A stretch of 64,000 nt of DNA. It comes from Delftia acidovorans (lineage in GTDB: Bacteria > Pseudomonadota > Gammaproteobacteria > Burkholderiales > Burkholderiaceae_C). Under the pieces are notes generated by a model. It was not told the origin of the DNA. It saw only the letters and a list, made by a program, of their open reading frames with translations, and ran no database searches. Numbering within the stretch: position 1 is the first letter of the stretch; each line of letters starts with the position of its first letter. The translations under genes were made by a program, and so were the position numbers. Below, piece by piece: positions 51,135-60,013 of this stretch. The stretch is taken from NCBI GenBank assembly GCA_031286585.1, contig JAITUC010000052.1, forward strand, positions 45,122-109,121, in the 5' to 3' direction.

Positions 51135-52262
51135 ATGCGCCGCCGCCGCTCCTGCACCGCGCCCCTGGACAAGGCTGCGCAGGTGCGCGAACTGGAAGAG
51201 TTCTTCCGCGGGCACAACCCCATCGACCTCGCTGCGGCCGAGTGGCACACGCGCATGGAACAGGGCCTGTCCGCCGAAGAAGAGGCCGAATTCACCGAAT
51301 GGCTGGCAGCCAGCACGGCGCACGAGGCCGCCTTGCGCCACCTGGGCCAGAGCCTGGCAGCCGGGCGGTCGACTTCCCCCGAACAGCTGGCACGCCTGCG
51401 CGCGGAGCAGGCACGCCGGCGCTCGCAGTCGGCGCCTCATGCACACCCGGATGCGGCCGCGCAGCGCCCGGGCCGGAGCTGGTCCCGCCTGCTGCCGCGC
51501 ACTGCCCTGGCGGTGTTGTGCTGCACGGTGGCCCTGGCCCTGGCCCTGGCCCTGGCCGTGGCCGTGGGCATGGGCTGGCACCCGTGGGAGCAGCAGCCCA
51601 CCTTCACCAGCAGTCACCAGACCCCACGCGGCCAGGCCAAGACCATCACCCTGCCGGATGGCACCGCACTGGCCCTGGATGCCGAGACCCAGACGCAGGT
51701 GGCTCTGTTCCGGGACCGGCGCGAGGTGCGCATCACGCAAGGACAGATCCTGTTCGCCGTCGCGCCCGACAGCGCCAGGCCCTTCCACGTGCTGGCCGGC
51801 CCGGCGCGCGTCACCGCACGGAGTACGCGGTTTTCCGTGCGCTATCGCGCCACCGGCCTGGAGGCCGGCAGCGTGCAGGTCGCCGTGCAGCAAGGCCATG
51901 CGCGCGTGGCCGGTGCGCAAGGCGCGGCAACGCCTGCCGACCTGATCGCAGGCCAGGCCCTGAGCGTGTCGCCCACAGGCACCCTCGGCCCGGTGGCAGC
52001 TGTGGCGCCCGGCAGCATCGCGCTGTGGCGCAAGGGCCTGATCCGCTTCGAAAACACGACCCTGGCCGACGCCCTGGTCGAGCTGGAGCGCTACGGGCCG
52101 ACCGGACTGGTGGTGCACGACCCGGCCGTGGCGGCCCTGCGCATCGGCGGCACCTACCAGGCCAGCCGCCCCGCCGAGTTCGCACACATGCTGGCCCAGA
52201 TCCTGCCCGTCACTCTGGTGGCCGGGCCCGATGGCCGGACCGAGATTGCCCCTGCGCCTTGA
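51135..52262 (+). CDS. FecR family anti-sigma/transmembrane sensor protein
   Basis: A 375-residue protein: an N-terminal DUF4880 helical domain (AAEWHTRMEQGLSAEEEAEFTEWL), a single membrane span at about 123-147, a periplasmic FecR domain (TLPDGTALALDAETQTQVAL; PFHVLAGPARVTARSTRFSV) and a C-terminal STN-like segment (LIRFENTTLADALVELERYG). FecR proteins relay a signal from a TonB-dependent receptor to an ECF sigma factor. Neither a sigma factor gene nor a receptor gene is adjacent; instead a chemoreceptor precedes it. The membrane span is encoded by a hexanucleotide repeat. Confidence 0.88.
   Translation: MRRRRSCTAPLDKAAQVRELEEFFRGHNPIDLAAAEWHTRMEQGLSAEEEAEFTEWLAASTAHEAALRHLGQSLAAGRSTSPEQLARLRAEQARRRSQSAPHAHPDAAAQRPGRSWSRLLPRTALAVLCCTVALALALALAVAVGMGWHPWEQQPTFTSSHQTPRGQAKTITLPDGTALALDAETQTQVALFRDRREVRITQGQILFAVAPDSARPFHVLAGPARVTARSTRFSVRYRATGLEAGSVQVAVQQGHARVAGAQGAATPADLIAGQALSVSPTGTLGPVAAVAPGSIALWRKGLIRFENTTLADALVELERYGPTGLVVHDPAVAALRIGGTYQASRPAEFAHMLAQILPVTLVAGPDGRTEIAPAP
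51531..51566 (+). repeat. Hexanucleotide repeat in the FecR membrane span
   Basis: Four tandem GCCCTG units followed by two GCCGTG units encode alternating Ala-Leu and Ala-Val residues of the membrane segment. Gain or loss of a unit would keep the frame and lengthen or shorten the span by two residues. Confidence 0.9.
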
Positions 52263-52316
52263 GCATGGAGACTGGGTGAACGGGGCAGCGCGGCGGGCAA
52301 CCGAACAGCTCGACCG

Positions 52317-53027
52317 TCAGCTTCCCCGCAACCGGCGCCGGTGTTCGATCACCGTGCCCAGCAGAACCAGCCGGTTCCTGTCGCTGCGCAGCACGGCATG
52401 GTCTTCGTTGAGCGGTACCAGATCAAAGACCTCGGAGCCGTCCTCTCCCACACCGCGCACGCGGTACTTTCTGAGCAGCACCTGTCGCCTGCCATTCCTG
52501 GCCAGCACATGGTCGCCGGGCCGGGGACTGGCCTGGGGATCGACCAGCACGCGGTCGCCCTCGCGCAGTTCGGGCGACATGGCATCGCCCTCCAACGCAA
52601 GAAAAAACGCACCGGGCGAAGCGTTGTCCTTGCCGAATTCGATGTCCAGGGTTTCAGCGGGATCGGGAAATGCGCCGTCCTCCGCCAGGGCGGCAGCCTG
52701 GGCATGCGAGAGAACGGGGTATTGGCGCAGCTCTTTGGGAAACCTGGGCAGGTTGGTGCCGGGCGTATCCCCATCTCGAAGCAGGGGCGGCAAATCGGAA
52801 ACCATCTTCACCAGCCTGGGACTGATCTCGAAAAGCGACACCTTCAAGCCCTTGGCATACGCAATGCCTGCCTCCAGGCTGATGGGCCGGTTGCCGCTTT
52901 GGTGCTGGGAGACCATGGAGGAGCCGCCAGGAATGCCGGCCTTCTCTGCGAAATCGGCCTTGCTTTTCACGGTAGAGAGCAGGCGCTTCAGGTTCGCCGC
53001 CTCTTGCTCGGTGGTCCAAACTTTCAT
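52317..53027 (-). CDS. S24-type phage-like repressor lacking the catalytic serine
   Basis: A 236-residue repressor: an N-terminal helix-turn-helix (about 1-75, with SKADFAEKAGIPGGSSMVSQHQSG, given here by its core FAEKAGIPGGSSMVSQ) and a C-terminal LexA/CI-like S24 domain (FFLALEGDAMSPELREGDRV; K187 nearby). In S24 proteins the motif is GDSM with Ser as nucleophile; here it reads G-D-A149-M (codon GCC). Self-cleavage should therefore be impossible, if the alignment holds. It diverges from an unknown gene, and a perfect dyad lies between them, just 8 bp from its start codon, so it probably represses both promoters. Confidence 0.88.
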   Translation of the reverse strand: MKVWTTEQEAANLKRLLSTVKSKADFAEKAGIPGGSSMVSQHQSGNRPISLEAGIAYAKGLKVSLFEISPRLVKMVSDLPPLLRDGDTPGTNLPRFPKELRQYPVLSHAQAAALAEDGAFPDPAETLDIEFGKDNASPGAFFLALEGDAMSPELREGDRVLVDPQASPRPGDHVLARNGRRQVLLRKYRVRGVGEDGSEVFDLVPLNEDHAVLRSDRNRLVLLGTVIEHRRRLRGS

Positions 53028-53028
53028 G

Positions 53029-53058
53029 TAGCAATGCTAATAATCGAAATTATTAGCA
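53029..53058. promoter_or_regulatory. Perfect operator-like dyad between S24 repressor and divergent gene
   Basis: TGCTAATAAT (53035-53044) is mirrored exactly at 53049-53058 with CGAA between. It overlaps a second palindrome TAGCA-A-TGCTA (53029-53039), and another TGCTAA half-site lies at 53083-53088 near the start of the divergent gene. The 70-bp region is the AT-richest stretch nearby and must carry both promoters. Binding by the S24 repressor is an inference from position. Confidence 0.75.
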
Positions 53059-53097
53059 AGGCTTTTCATTTTTCGATAGCTATGCTAAATTTTTCCT

Positions 53098-53805
53098 ATG
53101 AAAAATGCGGCCAGCAAAACCCTGTTCCACCGTTTCATCCCTGGCCTGCGCTTCCACTCGTTCTGGTACTACCAGGCACGCGGCTCCACAGGCAGGGTGC
53201 GCTGGGCGCAGCTGCCCATGGTCTCCGACGCCTGTGCGCAGGCCGATCCCCATGGCGCATGGTGGTGTGCGCAGCGGTGCGCCGCCGTTTTGGGGCAGCG
53301 GCCATGGCGGTCCATGCAACTGCCGCCCGGCCTGCCTGCGCAGCCGGATGCCCGCCAAATGGCGCATGTCCTGCAGCAATGGCTGCCGGGCTGGAGCGCT
53401 GCACCGGCCAGCGTGCAGGTCTGTGCCCACGCGCTTGAGGACGGCGGCAGCGCGCTGCTGCAGCTGCATGTCCGGGCCAGGAGCGCGCCCAGCATTCTTT
53501 GGGCATGGGTGGTTGGGGTGGAGGTCCAGGCGCGCCAATCCCTTCAGGGGCTGGCGCCTGCGCCAGGCAGCCTGCAAGCCGGGCACCTGTCCCCGCGAGC
53601 CCTGCTGATCGTTCCCTTCGGCCAGGACATGCCCTGGGCCACCGGCCATACCGCCCGGGTTCGCCTGCATGCACGGGGACCTCAACTGCGCGGCGGGCCG
53701 CATGAAGTGGTTGCGCAGGATGGCTGCTGGTTTGAAGACAGTGGCCTGGATGCCGTGTTGCTGAAGCCGGTCTTGCGCGTTCAGGATGAGCGCGTATCCC
53801 TGTGA
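53098..53805 (+). CDS. Unknown protein divergent from the S24 repressor
   Basis: A 235-residue protein I do not recognise. It starts with a basic, aromatic segment (MKNAASKTLFHRFIPGLRFHSFWYY), is rich in Trp, Arg, Gln and Pro, and has no signal peptide or clear membrane span. Two short hydrophobic stretches occur (SILWAWVVGVEVQ; ALLIVPFG). It is separated by 70 bp from the divergent repressor gene and shares its operator region, so it is probably the repressor's main target. The ATG at 53098 lies right after the AT-rich region and lacks a strong ribosome binding site. Another open frame covers the opposite strand but has no promoter or start support. Confidence 0.6.
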   Translation: MKNAASKTLFHRFIPGLRFHSFWYYQARGSTGRVRWAQLPMVSDACAQADPHGAWWCAQRCAAVLGQRPWRSMQLPPGLPAQPDARQMAHVLQQWLPGWSAAPASVQVCAHALEDGGSALLQLHVRARSAPSILWAWVVGVEVQARQSLQGLAPAPGSLQAGHLSPRALLIVPFGQDMPWATGHTARVRLHARGPQLRGGPHEVVAQDGCWFEDSGLDAVLLKPVLRVQDERVSL

Positions 53806-53969
53806 AGAGCCAGATGGGGCCAGATGGCGCAAGCGATTTCCTATAACGATGGAACGCGGTGGATGCACTCCGACTCACACCGTCCGCCGCTGTTGCCACA
53901 GCACCAGGCGTTGCACGCTTGTCGCGCAGCGCCGCCCCCTCATTCATTCAATCGTTTCAAGGAGTTCCC

Positions 53970-54572
53970 ATGCATCTTCAACGCACCGTCCTTTTTGCAG
54001 GCATGGCTGCCAGCCTCTTTCTGGCGGCGGGCAGGGCCACGGCCGCAGAAGGTCCTGCCACGGCCCAGGCCCCCCAGGCCAAGGCCCAGACCGCCAAGCC
54101 GGCGGGCGACACCGTGCAGTCGCAGCTGGAGGCCTCCACCTGGGTGCCCGATGGCAAAGCCGATGCGCCGCGCGTGATCTATACCTTCACCGACCCCAAC
54201 TGCAAGTACTGCCACAAGTTCTGGGAGGCCGCGCGTCCCTGGGTGGACGCAGGCAAGGTGCAGCTGCGCCACATCCTGGTGGGCGTGATCCGGGACGACA
54301 GCCCCGCCAAGGCCGCCGCCATCCTGCAGGCCCCGGACCGCGCGGCCGCACTGATGGAGCACGAGAAGAAGTCCGCCCAGGGCGGCATAGCGCCCGCCTT
54401 CAGCGTCAGCCCCGACGTGCGCAAGACGCTGGAGGCCCACCGCAAGCTGATGATGTCCCTGGGCTTCCGTGGCACGCCGGGCATCGTGGTGATCGACAGC
54501 CAGGGCGGCACCAAGAGCTATGGCGGCATGCCGCGCGATGCCGCCTTGCCCGAGCTGTTCGGGGCGCTGTGA
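53970..54572 (+). CDS. Periplasmic DsbG/DsbC-like thiol:disulfide protein
   Basis: A 200-residue exported protein. Residues 1-26 are a signal peptide (ending ATAAEG). The thioredoxin fold has the redox motif C78-K-Y-C81 in YTFTDPNCKYCHKFW and a cis-Pro loop (GFRGTPGIVV). The CxYC motif and DPNC context fit the DsbG/DsbC class, which reduces or isomerises wrong disulfides; DsbG also rescues cysteines oxidised to sulfenic acid. An N-terminal dimerisation domain is absent or reduced, as in short DsbG relatives. The ATG at 53970 has AAGGAG 5 nt upstream; longer frames upstream were rejected. Confidence 0.9.
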   Translation: MHLQRTVLFAGMAASLFLAAGRATAAEGPATAQAPQAKAQTAKPAGDTVQSQLEASTWVPDGKADAPRVIYTFTDPNCKYCHKFWEAARPWVDAGKVQLRHILVGVIRDDSPAKAAAILQAPDRAAALMEHEKKSAQGGIAPAFSVSPDVRKTLEAHRKLMMSLGFRGTPGIVVIDSQGGTKSYGGMPRDAALPELFGAL

Positions 54573-54666
54573 ACGGGCGGCCGTGAACGGGACGCCAGGT
54601 GATGCCCACACCTCGGCAGCCACGAGTAGCATGGCCGGCAGGATCACCACTGCGGAGAACGCCACC

Positions 54667-55308
54667 ATGCTCAAGCTCTACGGTTTTTCCAGGGTCAATG
54701 CCGGCGCACGCGGCCGCACGCGCGATCTGCGCGTGCTGTGGGCACTCGAAGAGATGCAGCTGCCCTTCGAGATCGCGGGCATGGACCATCCCGCGCACGA
54801 CCTGAACACCGAGACCTACCGCCGGCTCAGCCCCTTCGAGCAGATTCCTGCGCTGGACGATGACGGGCAGGTGATTTCGGAGTCGGCCGCCATCGTGCTG
54901 CATCTGGCCAGGAAGTGCGGCCGGCTGATGCCCTCCGATGCAACCGGCGAGGCCCAGGTGCTGCGCTGGTGCTTTGCAGCCATGAACACGGTGGAGCCGC
55001 CGCTGCTCAGCCTGATGGTGCTGGACTGGACGGCCGATGGCAGCTGCGGCAAGCACCGCGAATTCCTGGTGGGCTGGGCGCATCGCATGCTGGGCAACCT
55101 GGAGCGCTGGCTGGACGGGCGCCGCTTCATTGCCACCGACGAATTCACGGTGGCCGACATCCTGATGGCGCATGTGCTCGCCTGCATCCCGGACAGCACG
55201 CTGACCGCGCCCTGCCCCGCCGTGGTGGCCTACCGCGACAGATGCCTGGCCCGGCCCGCCTGGCAGCGGACCCTGGCGGCCTACAACGCGCGGGTGGAGG
55301 CGGCGTAG
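54667..55308 (+). CDS. Glutathione S-transferase family protein
   Basis: A 213-residue glutathione transferase: an N-terminal thioredoxin-like domain (MLKLYGFSRVNAGARGRTRDLRVLWALEE; SPFEQIPALDDDGQVISESAAIVLHLA, with the cis-Pro and ES glutathione-binding pair) and a helical C-terminal domain (DEFTVADILMAHVL). Substrate is unknown. The ATG at 54667 gives a normal start; the longer frame upstream overlaps the DsbG-like gene. It follows that gene by 94 bp and may be co-transcribed. It is convergent with the RND operon. Confidence 0.9.
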   Translation: MLKLYGFSRVNAGARGRTRDLRVLWALEEMQLPFEIAGMDHPAHDLNTETYRRLSPFEQIPALDDDGQVISESAAIVLHLARKCGRLMPSDATGEAQVLRWCFAAMNTVEPPLLSLMVLDWTADGSCGKHREFLVGWAHRMLGNLERWLDGRRFIATDEFTVADILMAHVLACIPDSTLTAPCPAVVAYRDRCLARPAWQRTLAAYNARVEAA

Positions 55309-55313
55309 CCGGG

Positions 55314-55343
55314 GCTCAGGGCTGCTCGGTGCTCAGGGCTGCT
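55314..55343. repeat. Short direct repeat at the 3' end of the efflux operon
   Basis: GCTCAGGGCTGCT occurs at 55314-55326 and again at 55331-55343, 17 bp apart. The second copy contains the stop codon of the outer membrane factor gene, so the duplication lies across the end of that reading frame. Confidence 0.75.
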
Positions 55344-56826
55344 GGAAGGCCGCCACAGGCTGGGACTGCGGTGGTGGCGGCGCAGTCCAGCTGCCGCCCA
55401 GCACGCGGAACAGCTGGGCCAGCGCCAACTGCCGCTGGGTCACGGTATCGATGTAGGCGCTTTCGTTGGCGAAGGCGCTGCGCTGTGCGTCCAGGTAGCG
55501 CAGATGGTCGTCCACCCCCGCCTGGTAACGGGCCTGCGCCAGCCGCAGGCTTTCGCGGCTGCTGTCGCGCAGCGCCAGGCGCGCGGCTTCCTCGCGGCGC
55601 AGCGTGTCGGTGGCGGCCAGGGCGTCGGCCACTTCGCGGAAGGCGGTCTGGATGGCCTGCTCGTAGGCGGCCACGGCCATGTCCTTGCGCAGCACGGCCA
55701 GGTCGAGGTTGGCGCGGTTGCGCCCCCCGTCGAAGAGGGGCAGCGTGACCTGGGGAGTGAACGACCAGGCGCGCTGGCCCGAGCGGAACAGGTCGGACAG
55801 ATCGGCGCTGGACGATCCCAGAAAACCGGTGAGCGAGATGCGCGGGAAGAAGGCCGCACGCGCCGCGCCGATGTCCGCGCTGCGCGCGCGCAGCCGGTGC
55901 TCGGCCGCCTGGATGTCGGGGCGGTGGATGAGCAGTTCGGACGGCGTGCCGGCCGACAGGTCCTGCAGCAGCATGGGCAGGTCGGACGGCTGTGCCGGCC
56001 CTGCGGACCCTGCGGACCCTGCGGACTGTGCGGACAGGTACGGCCCCAGATCCTCCACGCCCGTCAGCAGCAGCAGGGCGTTGCCGGCCTGGCGCAGATC
56101 GCGTTCGCTGCGCTCCACGTCGGCGCGGGCCTGGGCGGCCAGGCCCACGGCATCCTGGTGGTCAAGGGCCGTGGCCGTGCCCGCCTTGCGCCGCTGCGCG
56201 GTCAAGCGCAGCGAGGCTTCCCGGCTCTGCAGCGTGCTCTGCGCCAGTTGCAGGCGGCGCTGGGCCCCGTCGCGGGACAGGTAGGCCTGCACCACTTCGG
56301 CACCCAGGCTGATGCGGGCGGCGCGCGCGGCCTCTTCGGTGGCCAGGTACTCGCCCAGGGCGGCTTCGGACAGGTTGCGCACGCGGCCGAACAGGTCCAG
56401 CTCGAAGGCGGCCAGCCCCAGGCCGGCCTGCCAGCTGCCCTGCACCTGCGGCTGGCCCGTGGCATTCATGTCGCCCGGCAGGCGCTGTCGCGTGCCGCCG
56501 CCCTGCAGGCCCACGCCCGGCAGGCGGTCGGCACGCTGCACCTGGTACAGGGCGCGTGCCGCCTCCACGTTGAGCAAGGTCTGGCGCAGGTCGCGGTTGT
56601 GGGCCTGGGCCAGGTCCACCAGCTGGCGCAGCCGGCGGTCGGCGATGAAGCTGTTCCAGTCCAGCGTGGCCGCCGACGAGGACAGCACGGGCGCCGCATC
56701 CTGCTGCGGCCACTGCGTGGGAATGGGCGCCTGGGGACGCTGGTGGACCGGGGCGAGGGAGCAGCCCGCCAGCACCAGGCTGGCGGCCAGGGCGCAGAGA
56801 GCGCGGGGAAAGACGTGCAAGGACAT
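55333..56826 (-). CDS. NodT family outer membrane efflux lipoprotein
   Basis: A 497-residue outer membrane factor (TolC/OprM type) that forms the exit channel of RND pumps. A lipoprotein signal is visible (ASLVLAGCSLAPV, with the lipidated Cys). The two tandem efflux repeats follow, with ALYQVQRADRLPGVGLQG, SWQAGLGLAAFELDLFGR, HRPDIQAAEHRLRARSADIG and TPQVTLPLFDGGRNRANLD. A short GGACCCTGC-type repeat encodes SAGSAGSAGPAQ between the repeats. ATG 56826 is 5 bp after the pump gene stop; the open frame upstream is a shadow of that gene. Confidence 0.92.
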   Translation of the reverse strand: MSLHVFPRALCALAASLVLAGCSLAPVHQRPQAPIPTQWPQQDAAPVLSSSAATLDWNSFIADRRLRQLVDLAQAHNRDLRQTLLNVEAARALYQVQRADRLPGVGLQGGGTRQRLPGDMNATGQPQVQGSWQAGLGLAAFELDLFGRVRNLSEAALGEYLATEEAARAARISLGAEVVQAYLSRDGAQRRLQLAQSTLQSREASLRLTAQRRKAGTATALDHQDAVGLAAQARADVERSERDLRQAGNALLLLTGVEDLGPYLSAQSAGSAGSAGPAQPSDLPMLLQDLSAGTPSELLIHRPDIQAAEHRLRARSADIGAARAAFFPRISLTGFLGSSSADLSDLFRSGQRAWSFTPQVTLPLFDGGRNRANLDLAVLRKDMAVAAYEQAIQTAFREVADALAATDTLRREEAARLALRDSSRESLRLAQARYQAGVDDHLRYLDAQRSAFANESAYIDTVTQRQLALAQLFRVLGGSWTAPPPPQSQPVAAFQQP

Positions 56827-56831
56827 GGCTC

Positions 56832-59800
56832 TTACTCGGTAGGGGTTGCCGGGGCCTGCAGGGCAGGAGGTGCGCCGGCCGGCGCCTTGCGCCGCAGCAG
56901 GGACAGCACCCAGACGAAGAAGACGGGAACGAAGACCACCCCCAGCAGCGTGGCCGACAGCATGCCGCCGATCACGCCGAAGCCGATGGCGGCCTGGCTG
57001 GAGGCGCCCGCGCCCGAGGCCAGCGCCAGCGGCACCACGCCCAGGATGAAGGCCAGCGAGGTCATGACGATGGGCCGAAAGCGCAGCCGCGCCGCCTGCA
57101 GCGCGGCCTGCGCCAGGCTGTGCCCCTGCGCATGCAGGTCCCTGGCGAACTCCACGATCAGGATGGCGTTCTTGGCCGCCAGGCCGATGATGGTGATCAG
57201 GCCCACCTTGAAGTACACGTCGTTGGACAGGCCCACGGCCGAGGTGGCAAGCACCGATCCCAGTGCACCGATGGGCACGATCAGCATCACGGCGGCAGGA
57301 ATGCTCCAGCTCTCGTACAGGGCCACCAGCAGCAGGAACACCACCACGATAGCCAGCGCGAACAGCTTGGGCGCCTGGGCACCGGCGGCTTTTTCCTGGA
57401 AGGACAGGGCCGTCCACTCGTAGCCTATGCCGCGCGGCATCTCGGCCATGATGCGTTCCAGCTCGGCCATGGCCTCGCCCGTGGTGTGGCCGGGCCTGGC
57501 ATCGCCCGAGATGCGGAAGGCCGGATAGCCGTTGTAGCGCGAGATCTGCACCGGCCCGCTTTCCCAGCGCACCGTGGCAAAGGCCGACAGCGGCACCTGC
57601 TGCCCGCCGGCGTTGGGCACGTGCAGGCGCAGGATGTCCTCGGGCCGCGCGCGGGCCTGCGCATCGGCCTGCACCACCACGCGCTGCAGGCGGCCCGCGT
57701 TGGGAAATTCGTTGATCACGGCCGAGCCGTAGGCGGTGGACAGGGCCGTGTTGATGGCGCTGAAATCCACGCCCTGGGCCTGCGCCTTGCGCCGGTCGAT
57801 GTCCAGCCGCAGCTGCGGCGCATCCTCCAGGTTTTCCATCATGGCGTAGGCAATGACGGGCGAGGCATTGGCCTTGGCCAGCAGCCGGTCGCGCGCGGCG
57901 ATCAGCGCCTCGCGGCCCAGGTTGGCGCGGTCCTGCAGGCGCAGCGCGAAGCCGCCGGAGTTGCCCAGGCCGTCGATGGGTGGCGGGTCCACGGCCATGA
58001 CGGTGCCGTCGGACAGGCGGGCAAAGCGCTGGTTGAAGGCCTGCACCTCGTCCCACGACGCCTGCCCGGCGCCGCGCACCGACCAGTCCTTGAGCGTGAC
58101 GAAGGCCAGGGCCGCGTTCTGCCCCATGCCCGAGAAGCTGTAGCCCATCAGGAACTCGGCCTGGGCCGTGGCGGGACGGCCCTGGATGTAGTCCTCCATG
58201 TCCTTGACCATGGCCTTGGTGCGCTCCGTGGTAGCGCCCGGCGGCAGCTGCACGCCGACGATGTAGTAGCCCATGTCCTCGTAGGGCACGAAGGATTCGG
58301 GCATGCGCGTGTACGCCACGCCCAGCCCGGCCACGATGGCGGCATACACCAGCATGCAGCGCCCGGCGCGGCGCACCAGCCGCTGGTTGAGCAGGTCGAA
58401 GCGCTCGGTCAGCGCCGCGAAGCGGCGGTTGAACCAGCCGAAGAAGCCCTTGCGCTCGGCGTGGTGGCCCTTGGCAACGGGCTTGAGCAGCGTGGCGCAC
58501 AGCGCCGGCGTGAAGGTCAGCGCCAGCAGTCCCGAAAACAGGATGGACACGGCCAGGGACAGCGAGAACTGCCGGTAGATCACGCCCACCGAGCCGCTCA
58601 TGAAGGCCAGCGGCAGGAACACCGCCACCAGCACCAGGGTGATGCCGACGATGGCGCCCGAGACCTGCTGCATGGCCTTGACCGTGGCGGCCAGCGGCGA
58701 CAGCCCCTCCTCGGCCATGAGGCGCTCCACGTTCTCGACCACCACGATGGCGTCGTCCACCAGGATGCCGATGGCCAGCACCATGCCGAACATGGTCATC
58801 ATGTTCACCGAGAAGCCCAGCGCATACATCACGCCCAGGGTGCCGGCCAGGCAGACGGGCACGACGATGGTGGGAATCAGCGTGTAGCGCAGGTTCTGCA
58901 GGAACAGCCACATCACCAGGAACACCAGCGCCACGGCCTCCACCAGGGTCTGGATGACCTTGCCGATGGCCACTTCCACGAAGCGCGAGGTGTCATAGGG
59001 CACGGCGTACTGGATGCCGGCGGGGAAGTTCTGCGACAGCTCGGCCAGGCGCGCCTTGACGGCCTTGGCGGTCTGCATGGCGTTGGCGCCGGGCGCCAGC
59101 TGCACGGCGGCGGCCACGCCCTGGCGGCCGTCCTCGCGCGAGGAAAAGCTGTAGTCCAGCTGGCCGACCTCCAGCCGCGCCACATCGGCCAGGCGCACGG
59201 CCGAGCCATCGGCCCTGGCACGCAGCACGATCTGGCCGAACTCCTCGGGCGAGGCCAGCGTGCCCTTGACGGCAATGGTGGCGCTCAGCTCCTGGCCCGG
59301 CCCCGCAGGCGTGGCGCCAAAGCTGCCGGCCGGCACCTGCGCGTTCTGGGCGGCGATGGCCGCGTTCACGTCCGCCACCGACAGGCCGTAGCCCAGCAGC
59401 TTGTTCGGATCGACCCAGACGCGCATGGCCACATCGGCCGCGAAGAACTGCACCTTGCCCACGCCGGGCACGCGGCGGATCTCGTTGTTGATGTGGCGCA
59501 CGGCGTAGTCGGACAGGGCCACCTCGCTGTTGCCGCTGCCGCCGCTGCCGTCCTTGTAGGTCAGCGAGTAGATCATCAAGAAGTTGGCGCTGGCCTGCTC
59601 GACCTGCAGGCCCATCTGCATCACGGACGCGGGCAGGCGCGCCTCGGCCTTCTTGATGCGGTTTTGCACCTCCACCTGGGCCAGCGCCGGCTCGGTGCCC
59701 GGGGCGAAGGTGGCCGTGATCTCGGCCAGGCCCGTGGAGCCGCTGGAGGAGTCGAAGTACAGCAGCCCCTTGGTGCCGTTGAGCTCCTCCTCGATGACGC

Positions 59801-59987
59801 TGGTCACCGACTCCATCACCGTGGTGGCGGAGGCGCCCGGGTAGTTGGCGGTGATCGAGATCTGCGGCGGTGCCACGTTGGGAAACTGGGAGACGGGCAG
59901 CGCCGGTATGGCCAGCAGCCCGGCGAGCATGATGAAGATGGCCACCACCCAGGCGAAGTTGGGGCGGTTGATGAAGAACTTGGACAT
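56832..59987 (-). CDS. RND efflux pump, AcrB/MexB-type (HAE1) inner membrane subunit
   Basis: A 1051-residue transporter with 12 spans and two large periplasmic loops. The start MSKFFINRPNFAWVVAIFIM is the AcrB signature, and the proton-relay Asp pair is in GILVDDAIVVVENVERL; later blocks include GHHAERKGFFGWFN and AILIVEFARDLHAQG. It exports drugs, dyes or solvents from periplasm and membrane, driven by protons. It lies in an operon with the adaptor (upstream) and the outer membrane factor (downstream), as usual for three-part pumps. Substrate range cannot be read from the sequence. Confidence 0.95.
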   Translation of the reverse strand: MSKFFINRPNFAWVVAIFIMLAGLLAIPALPVSQFPNVAPPQISITANYPGASATTVMESVTSVIEEELNGTKGLLYFDSSSGSTGLAEITATFAPGTEPALAQVEVQNRIKKAEARLPASVMQMGLQVEQASANFLMIYSLTYKDGSGGSGNSEVALSDYAVRHINNEIRRVPGVGKVQFFAADVAMRVWVDPNKLLGYGLSVADVNAAIAAQNAQVPAGSFGATPAGPGQELSATIAVKGTLASPEEFGQIVLRARADGSAVRLADVARLEVGQLDYSFSSREDGRQGVAAAVQLAPGANAMQTAKAVKARLAELSQNFPAGIQYAVPYDTSRFVEVAIGKVIQTLVEAVALVFLVMWLFLQNLRYTLIPTIVVPVCLAGTLGVMYALGFSVNMMTMFGMVLAIGILVDDAIVVVENVERLMAEEGLSPLAATVKAMQQVSGAIVGITLVLVAVFLPLAFMSGSVGVIYRQFSLSLAVSILFSGLLALTFTPALCATLLKPVAKGHHAERKGFFGWFNRRFAALTERFDLLNQRLVRRAGRCMLVYAAIVAGLGVAYTRMPESFVPYEDMGYYIVGVQLPPGATTERTKAMVKDMEDYIQGRPATAQAEFLMGYSFSGMGQNAALAFVTLKDWSVRGAGQASWDEVQAFNQRFARLSDGTVMAVDPPPIDGLGNSGGFALRLQDRANLGREALIAARDRLLAKANASPVIAYAMMENLEDAPQLRLDIDRRKAQAQGVDFSAINTALSTAYGSAVINEFPNAGRLQRVVVQADAQARARPEDILRLHVPNAGGQQVPLSAFATVRWESGPVQISRYNGYPAFRISGDARPGHTTGEAMAELERIMAEMPRGIGYEWTALSFQEKAAGAQAPKLFALAIVVVFLLLVALYESWSIPAAVMLIVPIGALGSVLATSAVGLSNDVYFKVGLITIIGLAAKNAILIVEFARDLHAQGHSLAQAALQAARLRFRPIVMTSLAFILGVVPLALASGAGASSQAAIGFGVIGGMLSATLLGVVFVPVFFVWVLSLLRRKAPAGAPPALQAPATPTE

Positions 59988-60013
59988 GGTCTATTCCTTG
60001 GGCAGGCGCCGGC

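Noticed and set aside
52317..53805. Prophage around the S24 repressor
   Set aside because: No integrase, structural or lysis gene lies nearby; the flanking genes are chromosomal.
53080..53868. Minus-strand frame opposite the unknown protein
   Set aside because: The plus-strand gene has the promoter-side position and the shared operator; the minus frame would run into the repressor promoter without its own start signals.
56832..58911. Upstream extension of the outer membrane factor frame
   Set aside because: The frame is open through the pump gene, but the lipoprotein signal at 56826 marks the true start.
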